64,000 nt of DNA from Thalassomonas haliotis (GCF_028657945.1 NZ_CP059693.1:1736001-1800000), one strand, 5' to 3'. Counted from the stretch's first letter, positions 34,048 through 42,776 are shown. The notes: generated by a model not told the origin, from the sequence alone. Numbers and translations: made by a program.

Positions 34048-36081
34048 ATGAATAATATCAAAAACTTCAGTCTTAGCTTTATGACCGTTCTCTTGTTAAC
34101 TGCTTGTGCGGGGCAAGGGAATAATGAACTTCAGATCAAGCAGTCATTCCTAAAAAAGAAAGGCCTGACTACCGAAGTGGCGAATGCAGAACTTGTAGCG
34201 AATAGTAATCCTGCTGAAGAAGTACCTCAGCAGGAATTCCGTTTTGTGCCACCAATAAAACTCAATACCAATCAGGCGAAATCGGCACAAGAAGTTTTAA
34301 CTCAATTCAGCGCAACTAAGGAACTAACTATTACCGCGAATGAATTGCCGCTAAAGGATTATTTACATCAGGTTTTTGGAGAGCAATTGCAGCTGAGTTA
34401 CATTTTAGCTGAAGAGGTGAAAAGTGATAATCAGTCGGTGTCACTGAATTTGCAAACCCCGATCACAGAGCGCAAGCTTTTTACTCTGACGGAAGAAATT
34501 CTAACACAACGTAATTACACGGTTCGTTTCGACGATGGCATTTTTTACATCCATAAAGCCACCCAAAAAGCGGCCAAAGGTAATGTTGTTTATGGCTATG
34601 GCAAACAATTGTCGGATGTACCGCAAACGTCATTAGATATTATTCAAATGGTTCCATTTGAATACGGCGCACAGACTTCCCTGGGAAACACCTTAAGACA
34701 ACTGTTGGGGGTCAAGGCATTAACGGATCAGCAGCGAAGCAGTATTACCGTCCAGGGCAAGCGGAAAGATGTCATACGTGCGCTGGAGTTGATCCAGATC
34801 ATGGATCAGCCTTTATTTAAAGATCGTCAAATAGGCGTGTACAAGAGTGCTTTTTTATCAACCAAAGAGTTGACCGGTAAATTGACTGAGCTTCTAGGCC
34901 AGGAGGGCATATCTGTCGGCAAAGGTAAAGCTGCAACGCTGGCCCTGTCTATTGTCGAGTTGGATAAGCAAGGAGAATTGATTTTCTTTGCCAATAATAT
35001 CGATGTTATTGAACGCGCTGTGTTTTGGGCAAAAACTATTGATAAACCGCTTCTAAGTTCTGAAAAGAAATATTTTATTTATTCTCCTATGTATTCCCGG
35101 GCAATAGATATGGGGGAAAGCCTGGAGGCGCTTATCGGCAGTGGCGGCAGCGGTCTTGGCAATAGTACTTCGGCAGCAGAGCAGAATAAAGGCGCGTCCC
35201 AGTCTCAGGTACGCAGCGCCAGTTCAAAAGATATGAAGATGGTGATTGATGAACGGGCTAATTCGTTGATTTTTTTCACTTCAGGCGAAGCCTATCAGCA
35301 ATTGTATCCCTTGATAAAGCGATTAGATGTGTTGCCTAAGCAAGTGATGCTGGAAGTGGTTATTGCGGAGGTGAAATTAACCGATGAATTTAAAAGCGGT
35401 GTTGATTTTAATTTGACTAATCAGGGCAGTGCTACCACAGCGGGCGGTTTTAATCTTGAAGGAAGTGATACTGGGCTAAGTTATGTGCTTTCCGGTACCC
35501 GCGGCAAGTTATCGGTTAGCCTGTTCCAAAAAAATGATAATGTGAATGTTTTATCCCGTCCGACTTTGCTTGTACGCGACGGCGTAATGGCGACTATTAC
35601 CGTCGGGGATGATATTCCCACCGTTGGTGCTATCGTGACTGATCCGGTTAACGGCAGTACCACCTCTGTTGTTTATCGAAAAACCGGAGTGGATTTGAAG
35701 GTTCAGCCGACCATTAATGCCCGCGGCGTCATTATTATGGAGATTAACCAAAAAATCAGCAACCAGGCAACGGGCAGTTCTTCTGTGGAAAATTCACCGA
35801 TTATTTTTGAGCGAACCATAGAAACCGAGGTGATTGCCGAAAGCGGACAAACCATAGTGCTGGGGGGGTTAATGAGCGAAAACCGTACCATAAATGATAC
35901 CAGCGTGCCGTTCTTTTCCGACCTGCCGTTTGTCGGGAAATTATTCGATAGTAAAAATGATACTAAGGATAAAACTGAATTAGTGGTGCTGGTAACCCCA
36001 CGCATCATCGAATCTTCTGATGAATGGGAAGACATTAAGGCGAGGTTTTCCGGGATTATGGCGGATTTACTCCTGGAATAG
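34048..36081 (+). CDS. gspD: GspD-like outer-membrane secretin lipoprotein
   Basis: This is the outer-membrane channel of the secretion system. The product is 677 aa. The signal ends in lipobox LLTAC (Cys20, followed by Ala), so it is itself a lipoprotein and may not need a pilotin. N0/N1-type domains lie at about 85-330, followed by a Ser/Gly-rich loop (GSGGSGLGNSTS). The secretin core has VMLEVVIAEVKLTDEF, NVNVLSRPTLLVRDG, GDDIPTVGAIVTDPVNG, TGVDLKVQPTINARG and TIVLGGLMSENRT, and ends VPFFSDLPFVGKLFDS with a LVVLVTPRII strand. All secretin landmarks are present. It is the last gene of the operon; the next gene is its candidate substrate. Confidence 0.93.
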   Translation: MNNIKNFSLSFMTVLLLTACAGQGNNELQIKQSFLKKKGLTTEVANAELVANSNPAEEVPQQEFRFVPPIKLNTNQAKSAQEVLTQFSATKELTITANELPLKDYLHQVFGEQLQLSYILAEEVKSDNQSVSLNLQTPITERKLFTLTEEILTQRNYTVRFDDGIFYIHKATQKAAKGNVVYGYGKQLSDVPQTSLDIIQMVPFEYGAQTSLGNTLRQLLGVKALTDQQRSSITVQGKRKDVIRALELIQIMDQPLFKDRQIGVYKSAFLSTKELTGKLTELLGQEGISVGKGKAATLALSIVELDKQGELIFFANNIDVIERAVFWAKTIDKPLLSSEKKYFIYSPMYSRAIDMGESLEALIGSGGSGLGNSTSAAEQNKGASQSQVRSASSKDMKMVIDERANSLIFFTSGEAYQQLYPLIKRLDVLPKQVMLEVVIAEVKLTDEFKSGVDFNLTNQGSATTAGGFNLEGSDTGLSYVLSGTRGKLSVSLFQKNDNVNVLSRPTLLVRDGVMATITVGDDIPTVGAIVTDPVNGSTTSVVYRKTGVDLKVQPTINARGVIIMEINQKISNQATGSSSVENSPIIFERTIETEVIAESGQTIVLGGLMSENRTINDTSVPFFSDLPFVGKLFDSKNDTKDKTELVVLVTPRIIESSDEWEDIKARFSGIMADLLLE

Positions 36082-36086
36082 CCTAT

Positions 36087-36137
36087 ACGAGCGTTATTTT
36101 CCGGTAGATGCAAAAAAATGCATGCTCGTGTGTATTT
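36087..36137 (+). terminator. Probable terminator after gspD
   Basis: ACGAGC (36087-36092) pairs with GCTCGT (36124-36129), enclosing an inner ATGCA/TGCAT hairpin (36108-36123) with an A6 loop, and a T-rich tract follows. It lies 5 bp after the gspD stop and probably separates the secretion operon from the downstream structural gene. Confidence 0.5.
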
Positions 36138-36377
36138 TTGTGTGTGATTTTTGCACTGTCATGCTAACATTTTGCTGGAAAATGCCAGTAACTAACTAAA
36201 TTTTAACACTAATTTCTGAGGATTGATTCAACTCATTATTTTCCCTGGGATGCTTGAAATACTGTGGTTTCTGGGTTAGGGTTCTGCCTGAAAGTTTTAC
36301 TCCTGGCTTTTTGGTTGAAAAATGGTCAACTATCTGTTTTTCATTCACTTAGTTAGCTAAGTTTTGTTACGGAATAC

Positions 36378-36405
36378 TTGACAAGCTAAACTCACGGCGT
36401 AAACT
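36378..36405 (+). promoter_or_regulatory. Strong sigma-70 promoter of the 561-aa surface protein gene
   Basis: A perfect -35 box TTGACA (36378-36383), a 16-base spacer and a -10 box TAAACT (36400-36405) precede the surface-protein gene by about 120 bp. A perfect 6-bp inverted repeat ACTTAG-TTAG-CTAAGT (36347-36362) lies just upstream of the -35 box and could be an operator or a hairpin. The rest of the 444-bp gap (36138-36346) shows nothing I can name. Confidence 0.7.
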
Positions 36406-36411
36406 TACTGG

Positions 36412-36440
36412 CGTTAGAAGTCGCTTTGGCGACGGCCTAA
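36412..36440 (+). other. 5' untranslated-region stem-loop of the surface protein mRNA
   Basis: Near the predicted transcription start, GTCGC (36420-36424) and GCGAC (36429-36433) form a TTTG-loop hairpin. It is extended by TTAG (36414-36417) pairing with CTAA (36437-36440). A stem-loop at the 5' end, followed by about 85 bases of leader and a strong GAAGGAAA ribosome-binding site (about 36511-36518), is what long-lived, highly translated mRNAs often show. The stabilising role is inferred. Confidence 0.45.
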
Positions 36441-36525
36441 GTGTTAATTTTTTAACGTAATAATTATTTGAGCGAGTAAAAATAATTTTATTAACTCTGT
36501 TTCATGAAACGAAGGAAAACAAAAA

Positions 36526-38211
36526 ATGTTTAAAAAAACTCTTTTAGCATTAACTGTTGCAAGTTTATCTTGCGCTGCCAATGCTGGTACTATTTACCCA
36601 GCAGTAACTGACAGTGTTATTACTGCGGCCGATTTTACCGTAACTCCTGCTGCTGCTGAAGCACTTGGTGCCGATGGTGCTTTAGCCGGTGGTGATGATA
36701 ACTGTGATGTAGCAGCAACTGACTTATCTGTTACTTTAGGTAACACAGGTAACGGCGAAGGCGGCAACAATGATGCAGTATCTAATGCTAACCAAACCGG
36801 TATTTTCGATAGCGCTACTTCTGTAACTATGGATGGTGCTGGTACTTGTGATGCAATTCAAGCCGATGTCATCACTACTGCTCCTATCTCAAGCAGTATC
36901 GAAGCGGCTCAAAACACTTTAGTTCCTGTTACTGCTTCTTTAGTTGCTGGTATCGGTGGTTATGATGTTGGTGATACTCTAACGTTCAACCTTACCGGTG
37001 CGACAATCGACACTGCTAACTCTCCTGCTCCTACGCTGACAAGTAACGAAGCCGGTATTGTTATCAATGTATTAGACATTACTACAACTACTGTTCGTTT
37101 TACTGTTGATGCAACTTCAAACAAAGTTTCTGGTTTAGGTATCCTGAACCTGGGCGGCGTTAACTTAGACGCAACCGGTTTAAGCACTTCAACTGAAGTA
37201 TCTTTAAGCTCTTTCGCCACTAACACCTCTGGTACTCAGTTCGACGTAACTGCTGCTGCTGTTGTTGCTGATTTAGTGCCTCAGTACTCTACTGAAGTAA
37301 CTACCGCTATGGACGGTGTTATTGACGTTTCTTTAGACCGTCAGTCTCTTGAAGATGTTGGTGCCACTGATACCGCAGGTACTGGTGAAGCCGTTGATAA
37401 CGATACTTTAGTATTAACAACTACTTTAGATGCGACCGGTACTACTGTTACTCCTAGCACTATCACATTTACTTTCGGTGGTGATTTCACTTGGTTAGAA
37501 ACTGTTGCCAACACTAGTGATGACTCAGTTGCTGCTACTGATGCCGAAGTATTGTTATACCTAGATACTACTCAAACAGCTGCTTTCTTAACTGGTGGTA
37601 CTGATGACGCCATGACCGCTGCTTCTTTAAACGAAGACATGGATGAGTTGACTATTACGGCAAGTGCTGGCTCTAACGTTGTTGATGGTACTCATACCTT
37701 CATCTTCGAAGTTCCTGGCCAAGCAGATACCAGCCCGGTATTAGTTGAAAGTGACTACACTGTTAACATGACTGTTAATGATGCTACTGCTTCTCCTAAC
37801 ACTATCACTATGAATGCTGGTACTGTTGACGCCGGTGCATGGACATTAAATGGTTCTGTAGTAACTATTCCTTACATGCCTTTCGATGACAACACAGCTG
37901 TTATCTTACGTCACACCAACACTGGTGTTCAAACTGGTGATGTGAGCGTACGTTACATGCTTGAAGGTGTTTCTAGCGATTGGGTATCTGTTGGTGTAGT
38001 TACTTCTTCATCTCGCGGTGTTCAAAATATCCGCGATGCAGTTATGAATGCAATCACAGCTGATGCCGGTGTAGACAGCGGTAAAGTTGCAATTGAAATC
38101 ACTACTAACGTACCAAGTGCTGACGTAACCGTTTACGCAGCTTACAAAGTACGTGACGAGCAAGACCGTGGTTTCGTTGGTACTTTCGGCCAGCACGGCT
38201 CAGCACAGTAA
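36526..38211 (+). CDS. Abundant secreted surface protein, S-layer candidate
   Basis: The 561-aa protein has a signal peptide (MFKKTLLALTVASLSCAANA, cleavage after ANA at about residue 20). The mature part is rich in Thr, Ala, Val and Asp, poor in Lys and beta-rich by appearance. Two early cysteines (DDNCDVA and GAGTCDAI) may form a disulfide. The C-terminal domain has VRYMLEGVSSDWVSVGVV and ends AAYKVRDEQDRGFVGTFG. I do not recognise a named family. Codon use is strikingly restricted (ACT, GCT, GGT, GTT, TTA), unlike the neighbouring genes, as in very highly expressed genes. It has its own promoter, leader and strong terminator and follows the secretin gene. I infer it is the dedicated substrate and an S-layer-type subunit; an abundant exported enzyme or adhesin is the alternative. 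Confidence 0.75.
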   Translation: MFKKTLLALTVASLSCAANAGTIYPAVTDSVITAADFTVTPAAAEALGADGALAGGDDNCDVAATDLSVTLGNTGNGEGGNNDAVSNANQTGIFDSATSVTMDGAGTCDAIQADVITTAPISSSIEAAQNTLVPVTASLVAGIGGYDVGDTLTFNLTGATIDTANSPAPTLTSNEAGIVINVLDITTTTVRFTVDATSNKVSGLGILNLGGVNLDATGLSTSTEVSLSSFATNTSGTQFDVTAAAVVADLVPQYSTEVTTAMDGVIDVSLDRQSLEDVGATDTAGTGEAVDNDTLVLTTTLDATGTTVTPSTITFTFGGDFTWLETVANTSDDSVAATDAEVLLYLDTTQTAAFLTGGTDDAMTAASLNEDMDELTITASAGSNVVDGTHTFIFEVPGQADTSPVLVESDYTVNMTVNDATASPNTITMNAGTVDAGAWTLNGSVVTIPYMPFDDNTAVILRHTNTGVQTGDVSVRYMLEGVSSDWVSVGVVTSSSRGVQNIRDAVMNAITADAGVDSGKVAIEITTNVPSADVTVYAAYKVRDEQDRGFVGTFGQHGSAQ

Positions 38212-38228
38212 TTTGTGATTATGCCTAA

Positions 38229-38281
38229 GCGTTAAGTTATTTAACGCTAAGATAAAAAGCGAGCTTAGGCTCGCTTTTTTT
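38229..38281 (+). terminator. Double hairpin terminator after the surface protein gene
   Basis: A first hairpin pairs GCGTTAA (38229-38235) with TTAACGC (38241-38247). A second, stronger one pairs AAAAAGCGAGC (38254-38264) with GCTCGCTTTTT (38269-38279) across a TTAG loop and ends in a T run. It is an efficient-looking intrinsic terminator 17-70 bp after the stop, isolating this gene as a single transcript. Confidence 0.88.
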
Positions 38282-38320
38282 GTGACTAAAGCTAAAACAA
38301 CGGTATTAAGATAGGTTTTT

Positions 38321-38647
38321 GTGAGTATTTTAGATTCAGACAAACTGCGTAAAGCCGATAAGTTCTTTACTGACGGGCAATACCAAAAAGCAGATAAAAT
38401 CATCAGAAAGGCAAAGGGCAATAGTGAGCAGAAGTTAGCACTCGCCCTTAAAGTGAACTTTAAACTGAATAAGATGGCGCAGGGGCTTGCAGTAGCACAG
38501 CAGTTAACCCGACTGCTGGGACAAACTGATAAACCTCTTTACCATACTTCAAAAGAGAAGTGGCACCGATACAGGCAATATCTTGAGCCTTATATCCCTG
38601 AGCTGGAATACTTTATTCAAAAATACGGGTATAGGGTAAGTGATTGA
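38321..38647 (+). pseudogene. Internally deleted remnant of a TPR-sulfotransferase
   Basis: This is a 108-aa open frame starting at GTG 38321. The first ~70 residues (SDKLRKADKFFTDGQYQKAD and on) look like the N-terminal TPR-type start of the 577-aa sulfotransferase encoded at 40204-41937. The last ~35 (HTSKEKWHRYRQYLEPYIPE, then LEYFIQKYGY) match the extreme C-terminus of that same family (compare KTSIYKWKNYQQNIEQYIPR). The P-loop and the rest of the catalytic domain are absent. I therefore read it as a gene that lost its middle by an in-frame deletion. It could still be expressed as a small protein. It overlaps the next gene by one base (TGATG). Confidence 0.55.
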
Positions 38648-39621
38648 TGACAGCAATAAGGTTATTAATAGCGCAGCTAAAAAGAAGGATTAAAAAGCTG
38701 CCGGTAATTCGTACCTTGGTAAAATACCGACATATAGGGTACTTGTTAGCAACAAGTCAGCATCAGTTAAAGCTGGCGATTGAAGCTTATGAGGCCGCAG
38801 CTAATCAAGGGGTTTCTCAAAGCCCGTTACGTCAGCAGAGCGTACTTGCGCCAGCTAATGTAACAACTGCTGATGGCGTGGAAAAACCGGGGGTCACTGT
38901 TTCACTCACCAGCTACGGCAGACGGGTTGAAACTGTTCATTTAACCCTGTTAAGTTTATTGCAGCAAACTTACCGGGCTGACCGTTTAATTTTGTGGTTA
39001 GCCGAAGATGAGTTTACCCTGGAAACCTTGCCCCGGCCTTTATTGGCCTTACTCGAATGTGGAGTTGAAATTATATTCTGCCCGGATCTTAGATCCTATA
39101 AAAAGCTTATTCCGGCGTTGGCACGTTATCCTGAGGATATTATTATTACCTTCGATGATGATATTATCTACCCTCAAGATCAGGTTGAACGCCTGATAAA
39201 GGCTCATGAACAAGATCCCGGTGTTGTTGTGTGTCACCGGGGGCATAAGGCACTTAAGACTGAGGATGGCAGCTTACTTCCTTACACTGACTGGCATTTT
39301 GACTTGCCTGAAAGTCAGGCGCAGGCGGATGTTTTTCCCATCGGCATAGGTGGCGTGTTATACCCCGTTAATAGTTTGCACCCTGAGGTGATGAAAGAAA
39401 GCGTATTTATGACGTTGTGCCCTAATGCCGATGATTTATGGTTCAAAGCGATGGCGCTTAAAAATGGCACTTTGGCGAAGGTGCTGGAGGATCCTATGCC
39501 ATACCTGGATTATTTACAAATCCCTGACAGCCAAGAACTTTCTTTATGGCAGAGTAACAGTATCAACAATGATGTTCAGTTGCAGGCCATTTTAACTGCC
39601 TATCCTGAGCTGAACTTTTAG
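38647..39621 (+). CDS. GT-A-fold glycosyltransferase
   Basis: The product is 324 aa from ATG 38647, overlapping the upstream stop. After a basic amphipathic N-terminus (RLLIAQLKRRIKKLPVIRTL), the core starts at about residue 80 with VTVSLTSYGRRVETVHLTLL, a GT2-like first strand. The metal-binding DDD is in ITFDDDIIYP (about 167-176). Further pieces are PIGIGGVLYPVNSL and PNADDLWFKAMAL, the acceptor-side region of such enzymes. The donor sugar and acceptor are unknown. It has no signal peptide and probably acts at the cytoplasmic membrane face. Given its neighbours, it probably contributes to a sulfated glycan. Confidence 0.75.
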   Translation: MTAIRLLIAQLKRRIKKLPVIRTLVKYRHIGYLLATSQHQLKLAIEAYEAAANQGVSQSPLRQQSVLAPANVTTADGVEKPGVTVSLTSYGRRVETVHLTLLSLLQQTYRADRLILWLAEDEFTLETLPRPLLALLECGVEIIFCPDLRSYKKLIPALARYPEDIIITFDDDIIYPQDQVERLIKAHEQDPGVVVCHRGHKALKTEDGSLLPYTDWHFDLPESQAQADVFPIGIGGVLYPVNSLHPEVMKESVFMTLCPNADDLWFKAMALKNGTLAKVLEDPMPYLDYLQIPDSQELSLWQSNSINNDVQLQAILTAYPELNF

Positions 39622-39737
39622 TAAAGTATCGACAGATAGAATTATCCTGGTGGGCTAAATCAAGTCGACCCGCTTCTGAGTTGGGTATATTATAACTGTG
39701 CAAGTTACGATTAGAAGTTTCCTAATCGTTAATGACT

Positions 39738-40165
39738 GATAAGCCCTTTATGGATAAGCACGGTTGTATCGCTATTCATATACTTAAATATCTGCGGCAA
39801 TCTGTGACGTTTATTTAAATGATGCCTGTTAAGTGGGGATCTTTATTTGGGAAGCGAAAGCATAGGTTTATTGTGCTCCGGGAGCTAACAAAAAGGCTTT
39901 ATTCTTCCTCAGGTATTTGTCAACAGATAGGGAGGGAGGAAAGTCCGCCATTAACACTGCTTATAAGAGTCCATAGCGGCAGTGAATCAGGTTTGATAAG
40001 CTCTTGTATAAAATGTTGATTTTTATCTGTCGTCAGTCTATTTTCAGGCCGCCATATTGGCATATTTTTATTTGCGAACTGGTTGGTGTGTTGATCTTCT
40101 ACTCGGGTATGCGCATTTTATATGGCAAGGGGATGATAGTAGCCCACCCCAGTTTGCCGTTATTT
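39738..40165 (+). pseudogene. Decayed sulfotransferase (copy related to the gene at 42777)
   Basis: Pieces of a sulfotransferase can be read in different frames and match the intact 226-aa protein encoded at 42777-43457. They are KPFMDKHGCIAIHI (intact: KPFMHTYNCIFIHI), then after a stop KHRFIVLRELTKRLYSS (intact: YHKFAIVREPAERLYSA). From about 40019, DFYLSSVYFQ and CVDLLLGYAHFIWQ match intact DFYMLQPLFQ and RVDRLLRYETLMQDW. DNA identity is still obvious at the start (TAAGCCCTTTATG shared). Frameshifts, stops and a deletion make it non-functional. Short open frames here are fragments of this relic. The PAPS-binding PKNAGSS motif is lost (reads LKYLRQS). Confidence 0.75.
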
Positions 40166-40203
40166 AATTTGACATACCTGCTGAATTTATCCTGAAACCA
40201 CTT

Positions 40204-41937
40204 TTATAGGGAGGTTTCATTATAGCCATAACGATCAATGAATTCTTGTACTCTGGGAATATATTGCTCTATGTTTTGCTGATAATTTTTCCATTTGTAG
40301 ATAGAAGTCTTGTACAGCGGCTGTTTTACTTGGTTCCTTGAAGGCGTTTGGATAAATTTATCCTTAGCTTGTTGGTGAAATAATGAATAATCATCGCATT
40401 GGCTTATATTAAGAAATGAAAAGACTCTTTCTGCTTCTGTATATAAATCGTTGACCAAATCCTCGTACCGGATAAAAATTAAATCAGGTTTGAGATTTTT
40501 TTGGTAATCATCAAATAAGCTCAATACTTGCCGGTAGCGCTTAATACAATCCTCAAAGTCTATCAGATAATACATTTCCTGGTTTAAAACATAATCTTGC
40601 TGAAAGTTACTTAAACATACGTCCAGTGGGTGACGTAAGGAAAATATTATCCTGGCGTTGGGGAAAAGAGTTAATATTAATGGAAGATGGATGGTACTGA
40701 TTGGCATTTTGTCAATGACTATAGAATCGCTGTTAATTTTTTCTCCTTGGGGGAGTTGGGCAACATAATCATAATAAACCTTTCTTAATAAAGAAATCTC
40801 GTCGTTGGACAGTTTTGTCAGTGCCTGGGGGTATTGCTTTTTAAGTTTTTCTTGAAAGGCAAGTATCACCGCTGTAATCGCTCCTGTCTCACTTAAGGTT
40901 ACAACCTCGGATTGAGTCGCTAATATCATATCCAGCAATGTTGTTCCCGAGCGCGGAAAACCGATCATAAATACCGATTGAAATTTGGGTTGGAATTCAT
41001 TACTTTTTGGTAAAGATGTGATATTTAATTTGCGGTATTTTTCTACATCGTCTTGAACATTAACATGTTTGACTTGTGCTTTGACCAGTTTGGCCATTGC
41101 CGAGAAGTCGCTAAATGCTTGCTGGTAGTTTTTTAATTTCTCGTTTGCAGAACCGCGTAACTGAAAAACCAAAGACTTATAAATCCAGGATGGCAGGTTC
41201 TTTATTAACTGGTCGCTGAGTAAGCGAATAACATCCGGGTATTGTTTGTCATGAAAAAAGAATTCAGCCTCTAAACGAACTGTCCAGGGAGGAGTACCGT
41301 GCAGTATTTTCGCTTTTGAAAGTAATGTTCGGCCTTCAGTTGTTGCATCAAGTGCGAGAAAAGTTTGTATCGAATAATAGATATAAAATGGACTCAATTG
41401 ACGGTAGTGACTCGCTAATTTATGCGTTCGGGAAAGAATTAATGCTTTATCGTTTTGATTTTTAGCTATTAAAATTAATTGATGTAGTGCCGAAGCAAAA
41501 TAATCAGACCAATTTAATAGTTTATTCGCAAGCTTTTCTGACTCCTGATAGTTGTCGTTTTTGCGGTATAATTTACAGAGCAATAATATATTTTTAGCAT
41601 TACTTATGGTGTCATCTTCTAGAATACAGTTTTGAAATGCTGTGATAGCGGCAGGATGATTTTTTAATTCTACGTGTATTTTGCCTATCGATTCCCAGGT
41701 TGTTTTTCTTCTTTTTCTATTATCCGCCAGTGAGAGCAGGTCGGTGTAAACGGTTAATGCGCGTTTGGGTTTGTCCATATTGTAAAGTGACTTTGCTTGT
41801 AGCTCTACACTATTGAAGTTTTTAAGTGATTGTTTGTTATTTATCTTTTTTAGCATGGCAAAGGCTTGATTGTATCTGCCGCAGTTAAAAGCCGTATTCG
41901 CGGCTGCCATCAGCTTGGTCATATCTGTATCATTCAT
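40204..41937 (-). CDS. TPR-containing sulfotransferase
   Basis: This 577-aa protein has an N-terminal TPR-like helical region (about 1-300, with GRYNQAFAMLKKI and KNHPAAITAFQNCI-type repeats) and a C-terminal sulfotransferase domain. The PAPS 5'-phosphosulfate loop is MIGFPRSGTTLLDMIL (near residue 325). The 3'-phosphate region is IIFSLRHPLDVCLSNFQQDY (near 430). The C-terminus YKWKNYQQNIEQYIPRVQEF and YGY is typical of this family. It probably sulfates a glycan or protein tyrosine. It is the only - strand gene between 1 and 60 kb, and runs toward the pseudogene at 39738-40165. It has no signal peptide, so it acts in the cytoplasm. Confidence 0.88.
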   Translation of the reverse strand: MNDTDMTKLMAAANTAFNCGRYNQAFAMLKKINNKQSLKNFNSVELQAKSLYNMDKPKRALTVYTDLLSLADNRKRRKTTWESIGKIHVELKNHPAAITAFQNCILEDDTISNAKNILLLCKLYRKNDNYQESEKLANKLLNWSDYFASALHQLILIAKNQNDKALILSRTHKLASHYRQLSPFYIYYSIQTFLALDATTEGRTLLSKAKILHGTPPWTVRLEAEFFFHDKQYPDVIRLLSDQLIKNLPSWIYKSLVFQLRGSANEKLKNYQQAFSDFSAMAKLVKAQVKHVNVQDDVEKYRKLNITSLPKSNEFQPKFQSVFMIGFPRSGTTLLDMILATQSEVVTLSETGAITAVILAFQEKLKKQYPQALTKLSNDEISLLRKVYYDYVAQLPQGEKINSDSIVIDKMPISTIHLPLILTLFPNARIIFSLRHPLDVCLSNFQQDYVLNQEMYYLIDFEDCIKRYRQVLSLFDDYQKNLKPDLIFIRYEDLVNDLYTEAERVFSFLNISQCDDYSLFHQQAKDKFIQTPSRNQVKQPLYKTSIYKWKNYQQNIEQYIPRVQEFIDRYGYNETSL

Positions 41938-42776
41938 TGGCTAACTTTGCTCTTCCTCTATGGATGTTTTCTATCTGCTCAGGTAAATTGTTAAAGTTAT
42001 TATTCCATAAGGATAAATTCTTGCAATGACTTATCGCATGGAAATAATGTCAACTTTTCAGATGAGATTTTTCTGATGTTAAAAAATGATGGTAAACAGG
42101 TATCGCCTTAAAAGTAGCTTTTTTGATGTCTGAGCCGATTAACTCTTTGTCGTTTGTCTATTTGCTTTGACGTAATAGTGGCTGCGGTTTTGTATATCTA
42201 TTGATGGCCAGGAAGCACTTGCTTTCCGATTGTTTTATTTTTTGTATGATACTGTGTAATTGTTTTATTCCAGATATTGATTTCAAGCAGCCAACAGCAT
42301 AATTAAACGATAAGTGGTGAATGAAGCCATTTACAATAAAAGACACTGGGAGGGCTATTTGATCATTTGCTAAGAGCAAATTGATCCTACCTGCATTTAG
42401 CTTTCTCTCAATGGGAGATCTTTCTCCCGCCGGCAAAGGTGGCGCATTATTACGGATTAGCCCCTGTGCCCTGAGCTGGTGCGGTAAAACAAAGTTATAG
42501 TCTAATGCCCGTAGCGCGAACGAGGGTTTCAAGCAATGGCGCTTAAAATGTGACCCAGGTAAAGCGCCTAAACTTCCGGTGGTTTGTATACCCTAAGCCT
42601 TCGGGAGCTTTCTTAAGACAGAGTAAAAAAACTCAGCCATGATAATCTGCTATAGGGGATTTATAGGGGGTTATCGTAGGATAGGTTGCTAAAAAAATCC
42701 CAAACGGCTTGATTAAATTTAGCTTGGGCTGATTTCTCTGTTAAACTGTTCCGCTTCCTGGTCGAGTTTATTTTCT
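41938..42776. other. Long gap, probably degraded DNA with one doubtful - strand frame
   Basis: About 840 bp lie between divergent sulfotransferase genes and must contain both their promoters. One 124-codon open frame runs on the - strand (42158-42532; NGFIHHLSFNYAVGCLKS in its middle). It has no recognisable domain and no clear ribosome-binding site, and I do not call it a gene. An inverted repeat GATCATTTGCT/AGCAAATTGATC lies at 42359-42385. No RNA gene was recognised. Given the gene relics on the left, this is most likely decayed sequence. Confidence 0.4.

Noticed and set aside
39930-39948. GGGAGGAAAGTCCG resembles the conserved start of RNase P RNA.
   Set aside because: None of the other conserved rnpB segments follows, and the DNA here is explained as part of a decayed sulfotransferase gene.
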